Source: Amycolatopsis tolypomycina
GTDB lineage: Bacteria; Actinomycetota; Actinomycetes; Mycobacteriales; Pseudonocardiaceae
Length of the DNA stretch: 64,000 nucleotides
Assembly (NCBI RefSeq): GCF_900105945.1
Contig: NZ_FNSO01000004.1
Location: forward strand, 1,736,001-1,800,000
Direction of reading: 5' to 3'
The position numbers and the translations under genes were made by a program. Below, one piece after another: positions 42,691-51,238 of this stretch. Positions within the stretch are counted from its first letter, which is position 1. Each line of letters opens with the position of its first letter. The notes under the pieces are model-generated. The model did no database searches, was not told the origin of the DNA, and saw nothing but the letters and a program-made list of their open reading frames with translations.

Positions 42691-44850
42691 ATGTCCCCTC
42701 GCACCCGACGACGTGTGCTCGCCCTACCCCTGGCGGCCCTGCTGCTCACCGGCACGGTGGGGGTGGCCGACGCCCGAAGCGGCGGCTCGGTCGCCGCTGC
42801 CGGCATCACCGCCACCGTCAACGCCGACGGCAGCTACCGGATCACCACCCAGCAGCCCGCCGCGTGGACGTTCACCGGCACGGTCGGGCGGGCGGTGACC
42901 GGCCAGAGCACGAACACCGGCACCGACGCGATCGGCCAGTACCAGGAGATCGTGTTCACCTACACCGACAGCGTGCGCCGCAGCGGCAGCATCCGCGTCT
43001 ACCAGAACTCGCCGGTGGTGCTGTTCGGCTCGACCAACCTCGCGTCGGTCGCGAACACCGCGGCGTCCGGGGCGACTTTCCCGGCCCTCGGCTCGCCGGC
43101 CCTGCCCTACCGCCAGTCGTTCCAGCACGCGTCCTGGTCGCCGTACGTGTTCAACGGGACGCTGGCCCCGGACAGCCCGCTGCTGACCTTCGACGCCCAG
43201 AACCGCGGCTACCTGGTGTCCCCGGCGGACAACTTCCCCGTCGCCGCCATGACGCGCAGCAGCAGCAGCAACACCGTGTCGGCCGGCATCACCTCGAGCG
43301 TGGGGACGCTGCCCGCCGGCTTCACCCACCGCACGCTGCTGGTGGTGGGCAGCGGCGTCAACAGCACCTACGGCACGTGGGGTTCGGCGCTGCTGGCCCT
43401 GGGCGGCAAGCGGCCGGTGGCCAACGACGCCAACGCGACGCTGAACAAGCTGGGCTACTGGACCGACAACGGCGCCACGTACTACTACAAGTACGACACC
43501 GCCCGCGGCTACGCGGGCACGCTCGACGCCGTGGTCAAGGACTTCGCCGCGAAGGGCACGCCGGTGGGTTACCTGCAGCTGGACAGCTGGTGGTACCCGA
43601 AGGGGTCGTCGAACTCGTGGCAGGGCAACGGCACGGACCGCGGCGGCGAGTACACCTACCGCGCGGCGCCGGCGCTGTTCCCGAACGGGCTGGCCGCGTT
43701 CAAGCAGCAGGTGGGCGTGCCGCTGGTGACGCACGCGCGCTGGATCGACCCGGCGAGCCCGTACCGGCAGCAGTACAGCATGTCCGGTGACGTGGTGAAG
43801 GACGCGGCGTTCTGGAACAGCGCGATGGACTACCTGGCGAGCGCCGGCGTGGTCACCTACGAGCAGGACTGGCTGTCGGCCAAGGCGCAGCCGAAGTACA
43901 ACCTGACCGACCCCGACGGCTACCTCGGCAACATGGCCCGCGCCGCGGCGGCGAAGGGCATCACCATGCAGTACTGCATGGCGCTGCCGTGGAACAACCT
44001 GCAGAGCACGCTCTACCCCAACCTGGAGACCACCCGCGTCAGCGGCGACCGGTTCGAGCGCGGGAAGTGGGACGCGTTCCTGTTCGGTTCGCGGTTCGCG
44101 AGCGCGCTCGGCGTCCAGCCCTGGGCGGACGTGTTCATGAGCACGGAGACGAACAACCTGCTGCTGGCGACGCTGTCGGCGGGCATGGTCGGCGTGGGTG
44201 ACGCGCTGGGCAGGCAGAGCGTTTCAAACCTGCAGAAGTCGGTCCGGTCCGACGGCGTGATCGTCAAGCCGGACACCGCGCTCGTCCCCCTGGACGGCGT
44301 GTACCCGGCGATCGCGGCGAACGCGAACGCGCCGATGGTGGCCGGCACGACGAGTGACCACAATGGACTGAAGGGCGGGTACGTTTTCGCGTACGCGCGC
44401 AACGGCGGATCGCAGCCGGTGAGCTTCAGCCCGAACAGCATGGGCGTGGCCGGATCGGCGTACGTGTACAACTACTTCGCGGGCGCGGGTCGCGTGGTGC
44501 CGGCGGGCGGCTCGTTCACCGACACGGTGACGGCGAACGGCTCGTACTACGTGGTGGCGCCGGTCGGCTCGTCCGGAATCGCGTTCCTGGGTGACACGGG
44601 CAAGTTCGCTTCGCTGGGCAGCAAGCGGATCGCGCAGCTGTCGGACAACGGCAGCGTGCAGGCGACGGTCGCGTTCGCGGCGTCGGAGCAGTCGGTGACG
44701 GTCCGCGGCTACGCCCCGGCGGCACCGCACGTGACGGCGTCGAGCGGGTCGGCCGGCGCGGTGCGGTACGACGCGGGGACGCACCTGTTCTCGGTGGACG
44801 TCCGGCCGGGCGCGGACCACACCGCGGCGATCACCGTGGCGGCGAGCTAG
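42691..44850 (+). CDS. Secreted TIM-barrel glycosidase-like protein, family unassigned
   Basis: 719 aa. Signal peptide (1-29, cut near ADA), an N-terminal beta-sandwich (about 38-240), a barrel-like middle (about 255-560) and a C-terminal beta domain. YLQLDSWWYPKG and VVTYEQDWLSA contain Asp residues on likely strand ends, reminiscent of clan GH-D (GH27/GH36/GH31) alpha-glycosidases, but I could not place it in a family. ATG chosen with ggagaaagcc nearby; a TTG lies one codon earlier. Next to fucosidase and alpha-galactosidase loci, so a side-chain glycosidase is plausible. Confidence 0.6.
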   Translation: MSPRTRRRVLALPLAALLLTGTVGVADARSGGSVAAAGITATVNADGSYRITTQQPAAWTFTGTVGRAVTGQSTNTGTDAIGQYQEIVFTYTDSVRRSGSIRVYQNSPVVLFGSTNLASVANTAASGATFPALGSPALPYRQSFQHASWSPYVFNGTLAPDSPLLTFDAQNRGYLVSPADNFPVAAMTRSSSSNTVSAGITSSVGTLPAGFTHRTLLVVGSGVNSTYGTWGSALLALGGKRPVANDANATLNKLGYWTDNGATYYYKYDTARGYAGTLDAVVKDFAAKGTPVGYLQLDSWWYPKGSSNSWQGNGTDRGGEYTYRAAPALFPNGLAAFKQQVGVPLVTHARWIDPASPYRQQYSMSGDVVKDAAFWNSAMDYLASAGVVTYEQDWLSAKAQPKYNLTDPDGYLGNMARAAAAKGITMQYCMALPWNNLQSTLYPNLETTRVSGDRFERGKWDAFLFGSRFASALGVQPWADVFMSTETNNLLLATLSAGMVGVGDALGRQSVSNLQKSVRSDGVIVKPDTALVPLDGVYPAIAANANAPMVAGTTSDHNGLKGGYVFAYARNGGSQPVSFSPNSMGVAGSAYVYNYFAGAGRVVPAGGSFTDTVTANGSYYVVAPVGSSGIAFLGDTGKFASLGSKRIAQLSDNGSVQATVAFAASEQSVTVRGYAPAAPHVTASSGSAGAVRYDAGTHLFSVDVRPGADHTAAITVAAS

Positions 44851-44857
44851 CCCGGAT

Positions 44858-44910
44858 GCAGTGAATGACTCATTCCTGGCGTCGGAGGTCAGGAATGAGT
44901 CATTCACTGC
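44858..44910. terminator. 21-bp perfect inverted repeat, bidirectional terminator
   Basis: Arms 44858-44878 and 44890-44910 with an 11-nt loop, between the convergent barrel glycosidase and ABC permease genes. Related in sequence to the repeat at 37822-37874. Confidence 0.85.
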
Positions 44911-44938
44911 GCTGCCGCCGCCGCAGCCCGAGCCGCGC

Positions 44939-45766
44939 TCACCGCAGTCCCGTGCTCGTGATTCCCTGCACGAACCGCCGCTGGAAGACCAGGAACACCA
45001 CGATCACCGGCACCATCGACAGCACGCTCACCGCCATCACCGCCTCGATCGGCGAATTGAACGTGCCGTGCATCGACTGCAACCCCAGTGGCAGCGTGTA
45101 GTTCCGGTCCGGCTTCAACGCCACCAACGGCCAGATCAGGTCGTTCCAGCGCCACACGAACGCCACGATCACCAGCACCCCGACCAGCGGCCCGCACAGC
45201 GGGAGCACCACCCGGCGGAACACCGTCAGCTCGCCCGCGCCGTCCAGCCGGGCCGCTTCCAGGAGCTCGTCCGGGATCCCCAGCATGAACTGGCGCGCGA
45301 TGAACACCGCGATCCCCTCGGCCGCGCGCGGCAGGATCACCGCCCAGAGGGTGCCGACCAGGTCGAGCTTGGCCACCACCAGGAACTCCGGCACCATGAT
45401 CACCTGGATCGGCACCATGATCGTCAGCAGGATGGCCAGGAACACCACGTTCCGGCCGCGGAAGCGGTACTTCGCGAACGCGTACCCCGCCAGCAGGCTG
45501 ACCAGGACCGTGATCGCGACCCCGGCCACCGTCGTGAGCACCGAGTTCACCGCCCAGCGGCCGACCGGCTGGCTCGCCACCGCCTCGCGCAGGTTGTCCA
45601 GCGTCCAGCTCGGCGGCCACAGCCGGAACGTGCCGTCGAGCAGGGAGCCGCGGGGGGCGAACGCCGTGGCGAACATCCAGTACACCGGGAAGACCATCAC
45701 CAAGCCGCCGGCCAGCAGCAGGGCCCAGATCGCCCAGCGGCCCGGCGTCATCCGCGCGCTCGTCAC
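44939..45766 (-). CDS. Sugar ABC transporter permease (MalG type)
   Basis: 275 aa. GTG start overlaps the upstream permease stop (GTGA); the ATG six codons in is an alternative. Six TM helices; EAA motif DELLEAARLDGAGELTVF; C-terminus QGITSTGLR. Last gene of the alpha-galactoside operon, ending 29 bases before the palindromic terminator. No ATPase is encoded with it. Confidence 0.92.
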   Translation of the reverse strand: MTSARMTPGRWAIWALLLAGGLVMVFPVYWMFATAFAPRGSLLDGTFRLWPPSWTLDNLREAVASQPVGRWAVNSVLTTVAGVAITVLVSLLAGYAFAKYRFRGRNVVFLAILLTIMVPIQVIMVPEFLVVAKLDLVGTLWAVILPRAAEGIAVFIARQFMLGIPDELLEAARLDGAGELTVFRRVVLPLCGPLVGVLVIVAFVWRWNDLIWPLVALKPDRNYTLPLGLQSMHGTFNSPIEAVMAVSVLSMVPVIVVFLVFQRRFVQGITSTGLR

Positions 45767-46638
45767 AGTGCCTCCTCCCGGCGCCGCGAAGCCAGCCACT
45801 GCAGCAGCGTGAACACCAGCAGCAGCACCGTGAGCACCACGCCGATGGCGCTCGCGTAGCCCATTTCCCCCTGGGTGAACGCCGCCCGGAAGATCGCCTG
45901 CAGGAGCACCGTGGTGGCGAACCCGGGGCCGCCGCCGGTCAGCACGTAGATCACGTCGAACACCTGCAACGAGAAGATCACGTTGACGACCAGGAGCATG
46001 AACGTCGTCGGCCGCAGCTGGGGGAACGTCACGAACCGGAACTGCTGCCAGCGGTTCGCTCCGTCCAGTGTGGACGCTTCGAGCAGGCTGGGCGGTACCG
46101 ACTGCAGCGCCGCCAGGTAGATCACCATGCAGAACCCGATGCGGCCCCAGACAATTGCCGCGCTGAGCGTCACCATGGCCCAGGACGGTGACGTCAGCCA
46201 CGGCACGCGCGCGAGCCCGAGCGCCTGCAGCAGGTTGTTCAGCACGCCGGCGTCGCCGTTGAAGATCCAGTCCATGACCAGGGCGACGACGACGCCCGAG
46301 ACCACCATCGGCAGGAAGTACAGGGTGCGCAGCACCGCCCGCGCGGGCAGGGCGCGATTCAGCAGCGTCGCCAGCAGCAGGCCGAGCGCCATGCTGGTCG
46401 GCACCGTCCCGACGGTGAACACGAGCGTGGTGCGCAGGCTCTCCCAGAACAGCGGATCGGCGGCCAGCCGGGTGTAGTTGGCCACGCCGTTCCACTGTCC
46501 GTCGCCGAACACGGGCACGTCCTGGAAGCTGAGCACCACCGCGTACGCCAGCGGGACGAACGCGAACACGGTGAACAGCGCCAGCGCGGGGGAGAGGAAC
46601 AGGTACGGCGCCAGCGCCGCCCGGTCACGCGAGCGCAC
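45763..46638 (-). CDS. Sugar ABC transporter permease (MalF type)
   Basis: 291 aa, GTG start lying 14 bases inside the binding-protein gene. Six TM helices beginning LAPYLFLSPALALFTVF; EAA motif SLLEASTLDGANRWQQF. It forms a heterodimer with the next permease for import of galactosyl oligosaccharides (inferred from the GH36 partner). Confidence 0.92.
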   Translation of the reverse strand: MRSRDRAALAPYLFLSPALALFTVFAFVPLAYAVVLSFQDVPVFGDGQWNGVANYTRLAADPLFWESLRTTLVFTVGTVPTSMALGLLLATLLNRALPARAVLRTLYFLPMVVSGVVVALVMDWIFNGDAGVLNNLLQALGLARVPWLTSPSWAMVTLSAAIVWGRIGFCMVIYLAALQSVPPSLLEASTLDGANRWQQFRFVTFPQLRPTTFMLLVVNVIFSLQVFDVIYVLTGGGPGFATTVLLQAIFRAAFTQGEMGYASAIGVVLTVLLLVFTLLQWLASRRREEAL

Positions 46639-47920
46639 GGCCGACCTTGTCCGCGATCCTGCGCGCCGTGGTCGCCGCGTCCTGCTGGCCGGTGAAGCAC
46701 AGGTCGAGCTCGTCGCCGAGGGCCTGGTTGACCGGGTCGAACTTCGGGCTCGTCTCCACCCGGACCATCGCCTCGGGCACGGTCGCCGCCTGCTGGACGA
46801 ACTTCTGCATCACCGGCGCGTTCGACGCGAACCGCAACGGCTGCGCCAGCAGTGACTTGCGGACCGGCAGGAACAGGTCGCGCTCGCAGAAGGACTTCAT
46901 GTTCTCCTGGTTGCAGACGAACGCGACGAAGTCGGCGGCCAGCTGCTGGTTCTTCGCGCTGCGGGTGACGCCGAGGACGTTGCCGCCCAGGTCCGACGCC
47001 GCCGAGGTGCTGCGGATCATGTACGTGGCGTCCCACGACCCGGCCGGCAGCGAACCGAACTGCTGCATGATCCAGTCGCCGTGGATGAGCAGGCCCACCG
47101 TGCGGGAGGTGAACAGCTGGTCGGCCGTGCCGTCCTGGGTGGCCTTGATCGTGTCGCCGGCGGGCACCAGCCCGTCGGCGTACCAGCTGCGGCTGAACTC
47201 GATGGCCTCGATCCCCTTGGCGCTGTTGATCGCGGGGGTCTTGAGGTCGTCCTCGAGGAGCCTGCCGCCGTGCATGTAGAGGATCGGCAGCCACCGGTAG
47301 GCGGTGTTGACGCCCTGGAACCCGTAGGCGAAGGCGTACTTGCCGGTCACGGCCTTCACTTTGCGCGCGACGTCGCGGAACTCGTCCCAGTCCCACGCTT
47401 TCGCCAGTTCGGCGGGCGGTGTCACGCCCGCCTTTTCGAGGATGTCCTTGTGGTAGTAGACGCCGAAGGTGTCGGTGTGCTGCGGCACGCCGAACACGCC
47501 CTTCTCCGTGCGCACGGCCTGCCAGAACGAAGGCGCGAAGTCGTCGCCGTAGCCCGCCGGCAGGTGGTCGTCCAGTTTCACCAGGCCGCCGTTGCCCGCG
47601 TAGCGGCCGTAGGCCTGGTACGTCATCCGGATGATGTCCGGCGCGGTGTCCGCGGCGAGCTGCGTGGAGAACCACTGGCCGAAGTCGCCCGAGGGCGTCA
47701 CGTTCACGGTGATCTTCACGCCCGGGTGGGCCGCCGCGTAGTCCTGGGCGAACTTCGTGTAGGTCCTGATGTCTTCCGGGATGTTCCAGGTGGACAGCAC
47801 GAGTTCGCCGCTGTCACCGCGGTCGGCGCCGCAGGCGGCGAGGGCGGGCCCGGCGGCCGCGCCGGCCAGCCCCGCCGCAGACAGCCGGAGGAACCGGCGG
47901 CGATCGATCGAAGGGGTCAC
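46625..47920 (-). CDS. Sugar ABC transporter substrate-binding lipoprotein (alpha-galactoside operon)
   Basis: 431 aa. GTG start overlapping the GH36 stop (GTGA). Tat-like signal RRRFLRLSAAGLAGAAAG with lipobox LAAC (Cys30). MalE-type family 1 binding protein: ELVLSTWNIPEDIRTYTKFA, FGVPQHTDTFGVYYHKDILE, GLLIHGDWIMQQF. It captures the oligosaccharide outside the membrane and hands it to the two permeases. The ligand is probably raffinose- or galactoside-like given the cytosolic GH36. Confidence 0.92.
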   Translation of the reverse strand: MTPSIDRRRFLRLSAAGLAGAAAGPALAACGADRGDSGELVLSTWNIPEDIRTYTKFAQDYAAAHPGVKITVNVTPSGDFGQWFSTQLAADTAPDIIRMTYQAYGRYAGNGGLVKLDDHLPAGYGDDFAPSFWQAVRTEKGVFGVPQHTDTFGVYYHKDILEKAGVTPPAELAKAWDWDEFRDVARKVKAVTGKYAFAYGFQGVNTAYRWLPILYMHGGRLLEDDLKTPAINSAKGIEAIEFSRSWYADGLVPAGDTIKATQDGTADQLFTSRTVGLLIHGDWIMQQFGSLPAGSWDATYMIRSTSAASDLGGNVLGVTRSAKNQQLAADFVAFVCNQENMKSFCERDLFLPVRKSLLAQPLRFASNAPVMQKFVQQAATVPEAMVRVETSPKFDPVNQALGDELDLCFTGQQDAATTARRIADKVGRALA

Positions 47921-50178
47921 GGCGTTTCTCCTCGGGTGCGTCGGTGCAGCCGGATGAGCCGGGCCGACGGCCCGGCGGGGAGCGAGATCCGCAGGGCGCC
48001 CCCGGCCCCGGCGAGGTCGAGGCCGGTCGGCAGGTCGGCGGGAAAGAGCACCCGGGCCGGAGCCGGGTCGCTGGCGGGTGCTGGGTCGCGGCCGGGTGCC
48101 GGGCCGCTGGCGGGTGCCGGGCCGCTGTTGGGCGCTGGGTCGCCGTCGGGTGCTGGGCCATCGCCGGGTGCCGGGTCGCGGCCGGGTGCCGGGCCGCTGT
48201 CGGGTGCTGGGCCATCGCCGGGTGCCGGGTCGCCGTCGGGCCACGGCAGCGGCAGGGTCACCGTGCCCGCCGTGGTGCCCCGGTGCCACACGGCGAGGAC
48301 GCACTCGTGGTCGTCGTGCACCGCCAGGGCGATCCACCGGTCGTCCCGGCCGGGCAGTCCCAGCGGCCAGTGGGGCTGCCCGCGGGCCAGGAGGCTCCGG
48401 TAGCGCTTGTAGACCTCGACAGCCGTGCGGACCCGCTTGGCCTGCTCCGGAGCCATGCGGTCGATCCGCCCGCTCAGGTGCACGCGGCCCAGCATCGCGT
48501 TGACCAGGCAAAACGACGCCTCTTCCGGCCCGTGCTCCGGCTGCGGGTACGCCCAGACCGCGCTCTGCTCCGGCGTCACCGCGGACGGCGCAGCCGCCGC
48601 GATCGGCGCGTAGCGGCCGTGGTCCTTCTGGTCGCTGGTCGACTGCAGGGCCGTGCGGGCGAGCAGGGCGTAGTCCATCCGCATCCCGCCGGACGCGCAG
48701 TTCTCCAGCACCAGCGCGGGATGCCGGGCGAGCACGCCGTCGAGCCACGCCAGGAACGCGCGGTTGTGCCCGAGCAGCCCGGCGCCGGTGCTCTCGCCGC
48801 CGGCGTCCGTGCCGGCCGCGCTGATGTTGTAGTCCAGCTTGAGGTAGCCGGCCCCGAGCTCGCCGACGAGCCGGTCGACCACCCGGTCCATCCGCTCGCG
48901 GACGGCGGCGCAGCGGTAGTCCAGGTGGAACCGCCCGTTCTCCCGCACCCGGACCCCGCTGTCGGTGAAGAACGCCTCCGCGGGAAGCCGGTCCACGACG
49001 GGACTGCGGACGCCGACGACCTCCGGTTCCAGCCACAGGCCCGGTGTCATGCCGGCGTCGGTGATGCGGCGCAGCGTCGTCTCGATGCCGTGCGGGAAGC
49101 GGACGGTGGACGGTTCCCACTCGCCGACGGTGTCCCACCAGCTGCCCTCGTCGGCGTACCACCCGGCGTCGAGCACGAAGTACTCCGCGCCGGCTTCGGC
49201 GGCCGCGTCGATCAGCGGACCGAGGTCGGCTTCGGTCGCGTTGCCGTCGAGGCAGTTCATGTAGTCGTTGAAGACGACCGGCAGCCGTTCGAGGTCGGGC
49301 GCCGGACGGCGGATCGCCCGCCGGTACCGCGTCAACGCGCGCAACCCGTCGTCCAGGCCCCCGGCGGTGGCCGCGATCGCGACCGGCACGGTGGCGAACG
49401 ACTCGCCCGGCGCGAGCGTGACGCGCCACTGGTGCTCGCGGCCGGTGGGCCCGGCGGCCTGCAGGTACAGGGATCCGTGGTGGTCGCCCAGCTCCCAGTG
49501 CCAGGCGCCGCAGTGCTCGACCTGCCACACCCAGGCCAGGCCGCGCTCGAGGTCCTCGATCCCGCCCACCGGCAGGAAGTCCCCGCTGGACCAGCTGCCG
49601 GTCGCGGTGACCGCGTGGCGGCCCTTGGCGGTGCCCTGCCCGTCGTCGAAGGGCCGGATGTCGACGAGGCCGGCCTGCTCGGCGGTGCGCCGCTGCCAGC
49701 GCAGTTCCGCGGTCCAGGCGTTGCGTGCCTCGTGAAGGCGGAGCTTGGCCATCGGGCCGAAACCGGTGACGGCCAGCGAGGAAACGTACGTCAGCGTCAG
49801 CGGGGCCCGGCCGGTGTTGGCGGCTTCGGAGCGGACGCGGATCACCTCGGTCCCGGCCACGTGCTCCAGCGCGGTGCGCACGCGCAGTCCCCGTGCGTCG
49901 TCGCGCTGCTCCACCCACAGGATCGTCCGGTCCGAAGTGGACTCCTCCGTGTGGCCGGCGTAGCGCAGGCCCGCCGTCACCGCGTACGGCCGGTGCTGGG
50001 CCGACGTGCTGTTGCCCAGCCGGCCTTCGCCGGGGCTGTCGAGCTCGACCAGCGAAACACCCGGCCCGGCCGGTGCCGGGCCGGCCCCGGGCACCAGCCC
50101 GAGCACCCGCACCGGGTCCGCCGGACCGGTCACCAGGTGCACGGCGATGCCGCCCGCGGTCCAGGACAGGGTGTTCAT
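47917..50178 (-). CDS. GH36 alpha-galactosidase with a Pro-Ala-Pro repeat insert
   Basis: 753 aa, no signal peptide, so cytosolic. N-terminal beta-supersandwich, TIM barrel with NDYMNCLDGNATEADLGPLI, nucleophile D449 (YLKLDYNIS), acid/base D516 (TSDQKDHGR) and CASGGMRMDYALL. The C-terminal beta domain is split by residues about 648-708, a run of PAPxxx hexapeptides encoded by ten 18-bp repeats. Cleaves alpha-galactosides taken up by the importer encoded downstream. ATG with ggggagg 7 bases before it. Second-to-third in an operon behind two lacI genes. Confidence 0.94.
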   Translation of the reverse strand: MNTLSWTAGGIAVHLVTGPADPVRVLGLVPGAGPAPAGPGVSLVELDSPGEGRLGNSTSAQHRPYAVTAGLRYAGHTEESTSDRTILWVEQRDDARGLRVRTALEHVAGTEVIRVRSEAANTGRAPLTLTYVSSLAVTGFGPMAKLRLHEARNAWTAELRWQRRTAEQAGLVDIRPFDDGQGTAKGRHAVTATGSWSSGDFLPVGGIEDLERGLAWVWQVEHCGAWHWELGDHHGSLYLQAAGPTGREHQWRVTLAPGESFATVPVAIAATAGGLDDGLRALTRYRRAIRRPAPDLERLPVVFNDYMNCLDGNATEADLGPLIDAAAEAGAEYFVLDAGWYADEGSWWDTVGEWEPSTVRFPHGIETTLRRITDAGMTPGLWLEPEVVGVRSPVVDRLPAEAFFTDSGVRVRENGRFHLDYRCAAVRERMDRVVDRLVGELGAGYLKLDYNISAAGTDAGGESTGAGLLGHNRAFLAWLDGVLARHPALVLENCASGGMRMDYALLARTALQSTSDQKDHGRYAPIAAAAPSAVTPEQSAVWAYPQPEHGPEEASFCLVNAMLGRVHLSGRIDRMAPEQAKRVRTAVEVYKRYRSLLARGQPHWPLGLPGRDDRWIALAVHDDHECVLAVWHRGTTAGTVTLPLPWPDGDPAPGDGPAPDSGPAPGRDPAPGDGPAPDGDPAPNSGPAPASGPAPGRDPAPASDPAPARVLFPADLPTGLDLAGAGGALRISLPAGPSARLIRLHRRTRGETP
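48057..48236. repeat. Ten 18-bp tandem repeats inside the GH36 gene
   Basis: Consensus cgggtgccgggtcgcggc with small variation, in frame, encoding Pro-Ala-Pro plus three Gly/Asp/Ser/Arg residues. Probable site of copy-number change by slippage; it forms a flexible linker in the protein. Confidence 0.9.
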
Positions 50179-50193
50179 GCGTGCCTCCCCGTG

Positions 50194-51231
50194 TCACGGC
50201 CGCTTCGGCGGCCCGCTGCTTTCCCGGATGATCAGCTCGGGCTTCCGCGCGGTCAGCGGCCGCCGCCGCGCGGCGGGAGCCAGCACTTCGTGGAGCAGTG
50301 CGAAGCCGTCCCGGCCGAGGCCGGCGAAGTCCTGCCGCACGGTCGTCAGGGCCGGCGTGTAGTAGGCGGCCTGCGGGACGTCGTCGAAGCCGACCACGCT
50401 CACGTCGTCCGGCACCCGCCGCCCGGCTTCGTGCAGCGCCCGCACCACGCCGAGGGCGAGGTCGTCGTTGCCGCACAGGACCGCCGTCACGTCGGCGCCG
50501 GCCGCGAGCGCCCGGCCGGCTTCGTACCCCGATCGCGGTGTCCACGAGGCTTGGACGGGTTCGGGTGCCGTCACACCGGCGTCGGCCAGCGCCTGCCGCC
50601 ACCCGCGGATCCGGTCGCTGCGCCCGCTGGACGACGGGATCGCCACGTGGTGCACGGTCCGGTGGCCCAGCTCCAGCAGGTACCGCGTGGCGTGGGCCGC
50701 CGCCGCGCCGTCGTCGAGCCGGATCGTCGGGCAGGGCGGGGCGGGCGGGGTGGCGGAGGCCTCGGCGAGCGCCACCACCGCGACGCCGGGCGGAACCGCG
50801 TGCAGCGCCTGGATGCCGACCTGGTCCCAGGCGATGACGAGGAGCGCGCCGGCGGACGGATCACCCACCCGGGCGACGGTCGCCGCCAGGTTTTCCGGTG
50901 CCACCGACGCCAGCGCGCAGACGCCCACGGCGTACCCGGCTTCCCGGGCGGCCGCTTCGATCCCCTGCAGGGCCGCGCCGTAGCCGTAGAGCGCGGTGTC
51001 GGAGACCAGCACGGTGACCGCCTTCACCTGCCCGCCGGCCAGGGCCGTGGCGACCCGGCTCGGCCGGAACCCGAGCTCCGCGATGGCGTGGTTGACCCGC
51101 TCCCGGGTGTCGCCGGTGACCCGGGGGTGGCCGTTGATGACCCGCGAAACGGTCTGGTGCGACACGCCCGCCACCCGGGCGACGTCGCGGATGCTGACCT
51201 TGCGCTGTTCGCCGTGACCGCTCACCGGCAC
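50194..51231 (-). CDS. LacI-family repressor (alpha-galactoside operon, proximal copy)
   Basis: 345 aa from GTG 51231; a second GTG at 51225 is also possible. HTH SIRDVARVAGVSHQTVSRVI (residues 13-32), hinge RPSRVATALAGGQ, effector domain with VCGNDD-type segment AVLCGNDDLALGVVRALHEA and C-terminal LIIRESS. Lies 15 bases before the GH36 gene and 7 bases after another lacI, all on the same strand, so it is probably co-transcribed with what it represses. Confidence 0.92.
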   Translation of the reverse strand: MPVSGHGEQRKVSIRDVARVAGVSHQTVSRVINGHPRVTGDTRERVNHAIAELGFRPSRVATALAGGQVKAVTVLVSDTALYGYGAALQGIEAAAREAGYAVGVCALASVAPENLAATVARVGDPSAGALLVIAWDQVGIQALHAVPPGVAVVALAEASATPPAPPCPTIRLDDGAAAAHATRYLLELGHRTVHHVAIPSSSGRSDRIRGWRQALADAGVTAPEPVQASWTPRSGYEAGRALAAGADVTAVLCGNDDLALGVVRALHEAGRRVPDDVSVVGFDDVPQAAYYTPALTTVRQDFAGLGRDGFALLHEVLAPAARRRPLTARKPELIIRESSGPPKRP

Positions 51232-51238
51232 CTCGCCG

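Noticed and set aside
47921..50602. Long minus-strand open frame upstream of the binding-protein start at 47920
   Set aside because: It overlaps the GH36 gene in another frame and has shadow composition. The GTGA overlap fixes the true start.
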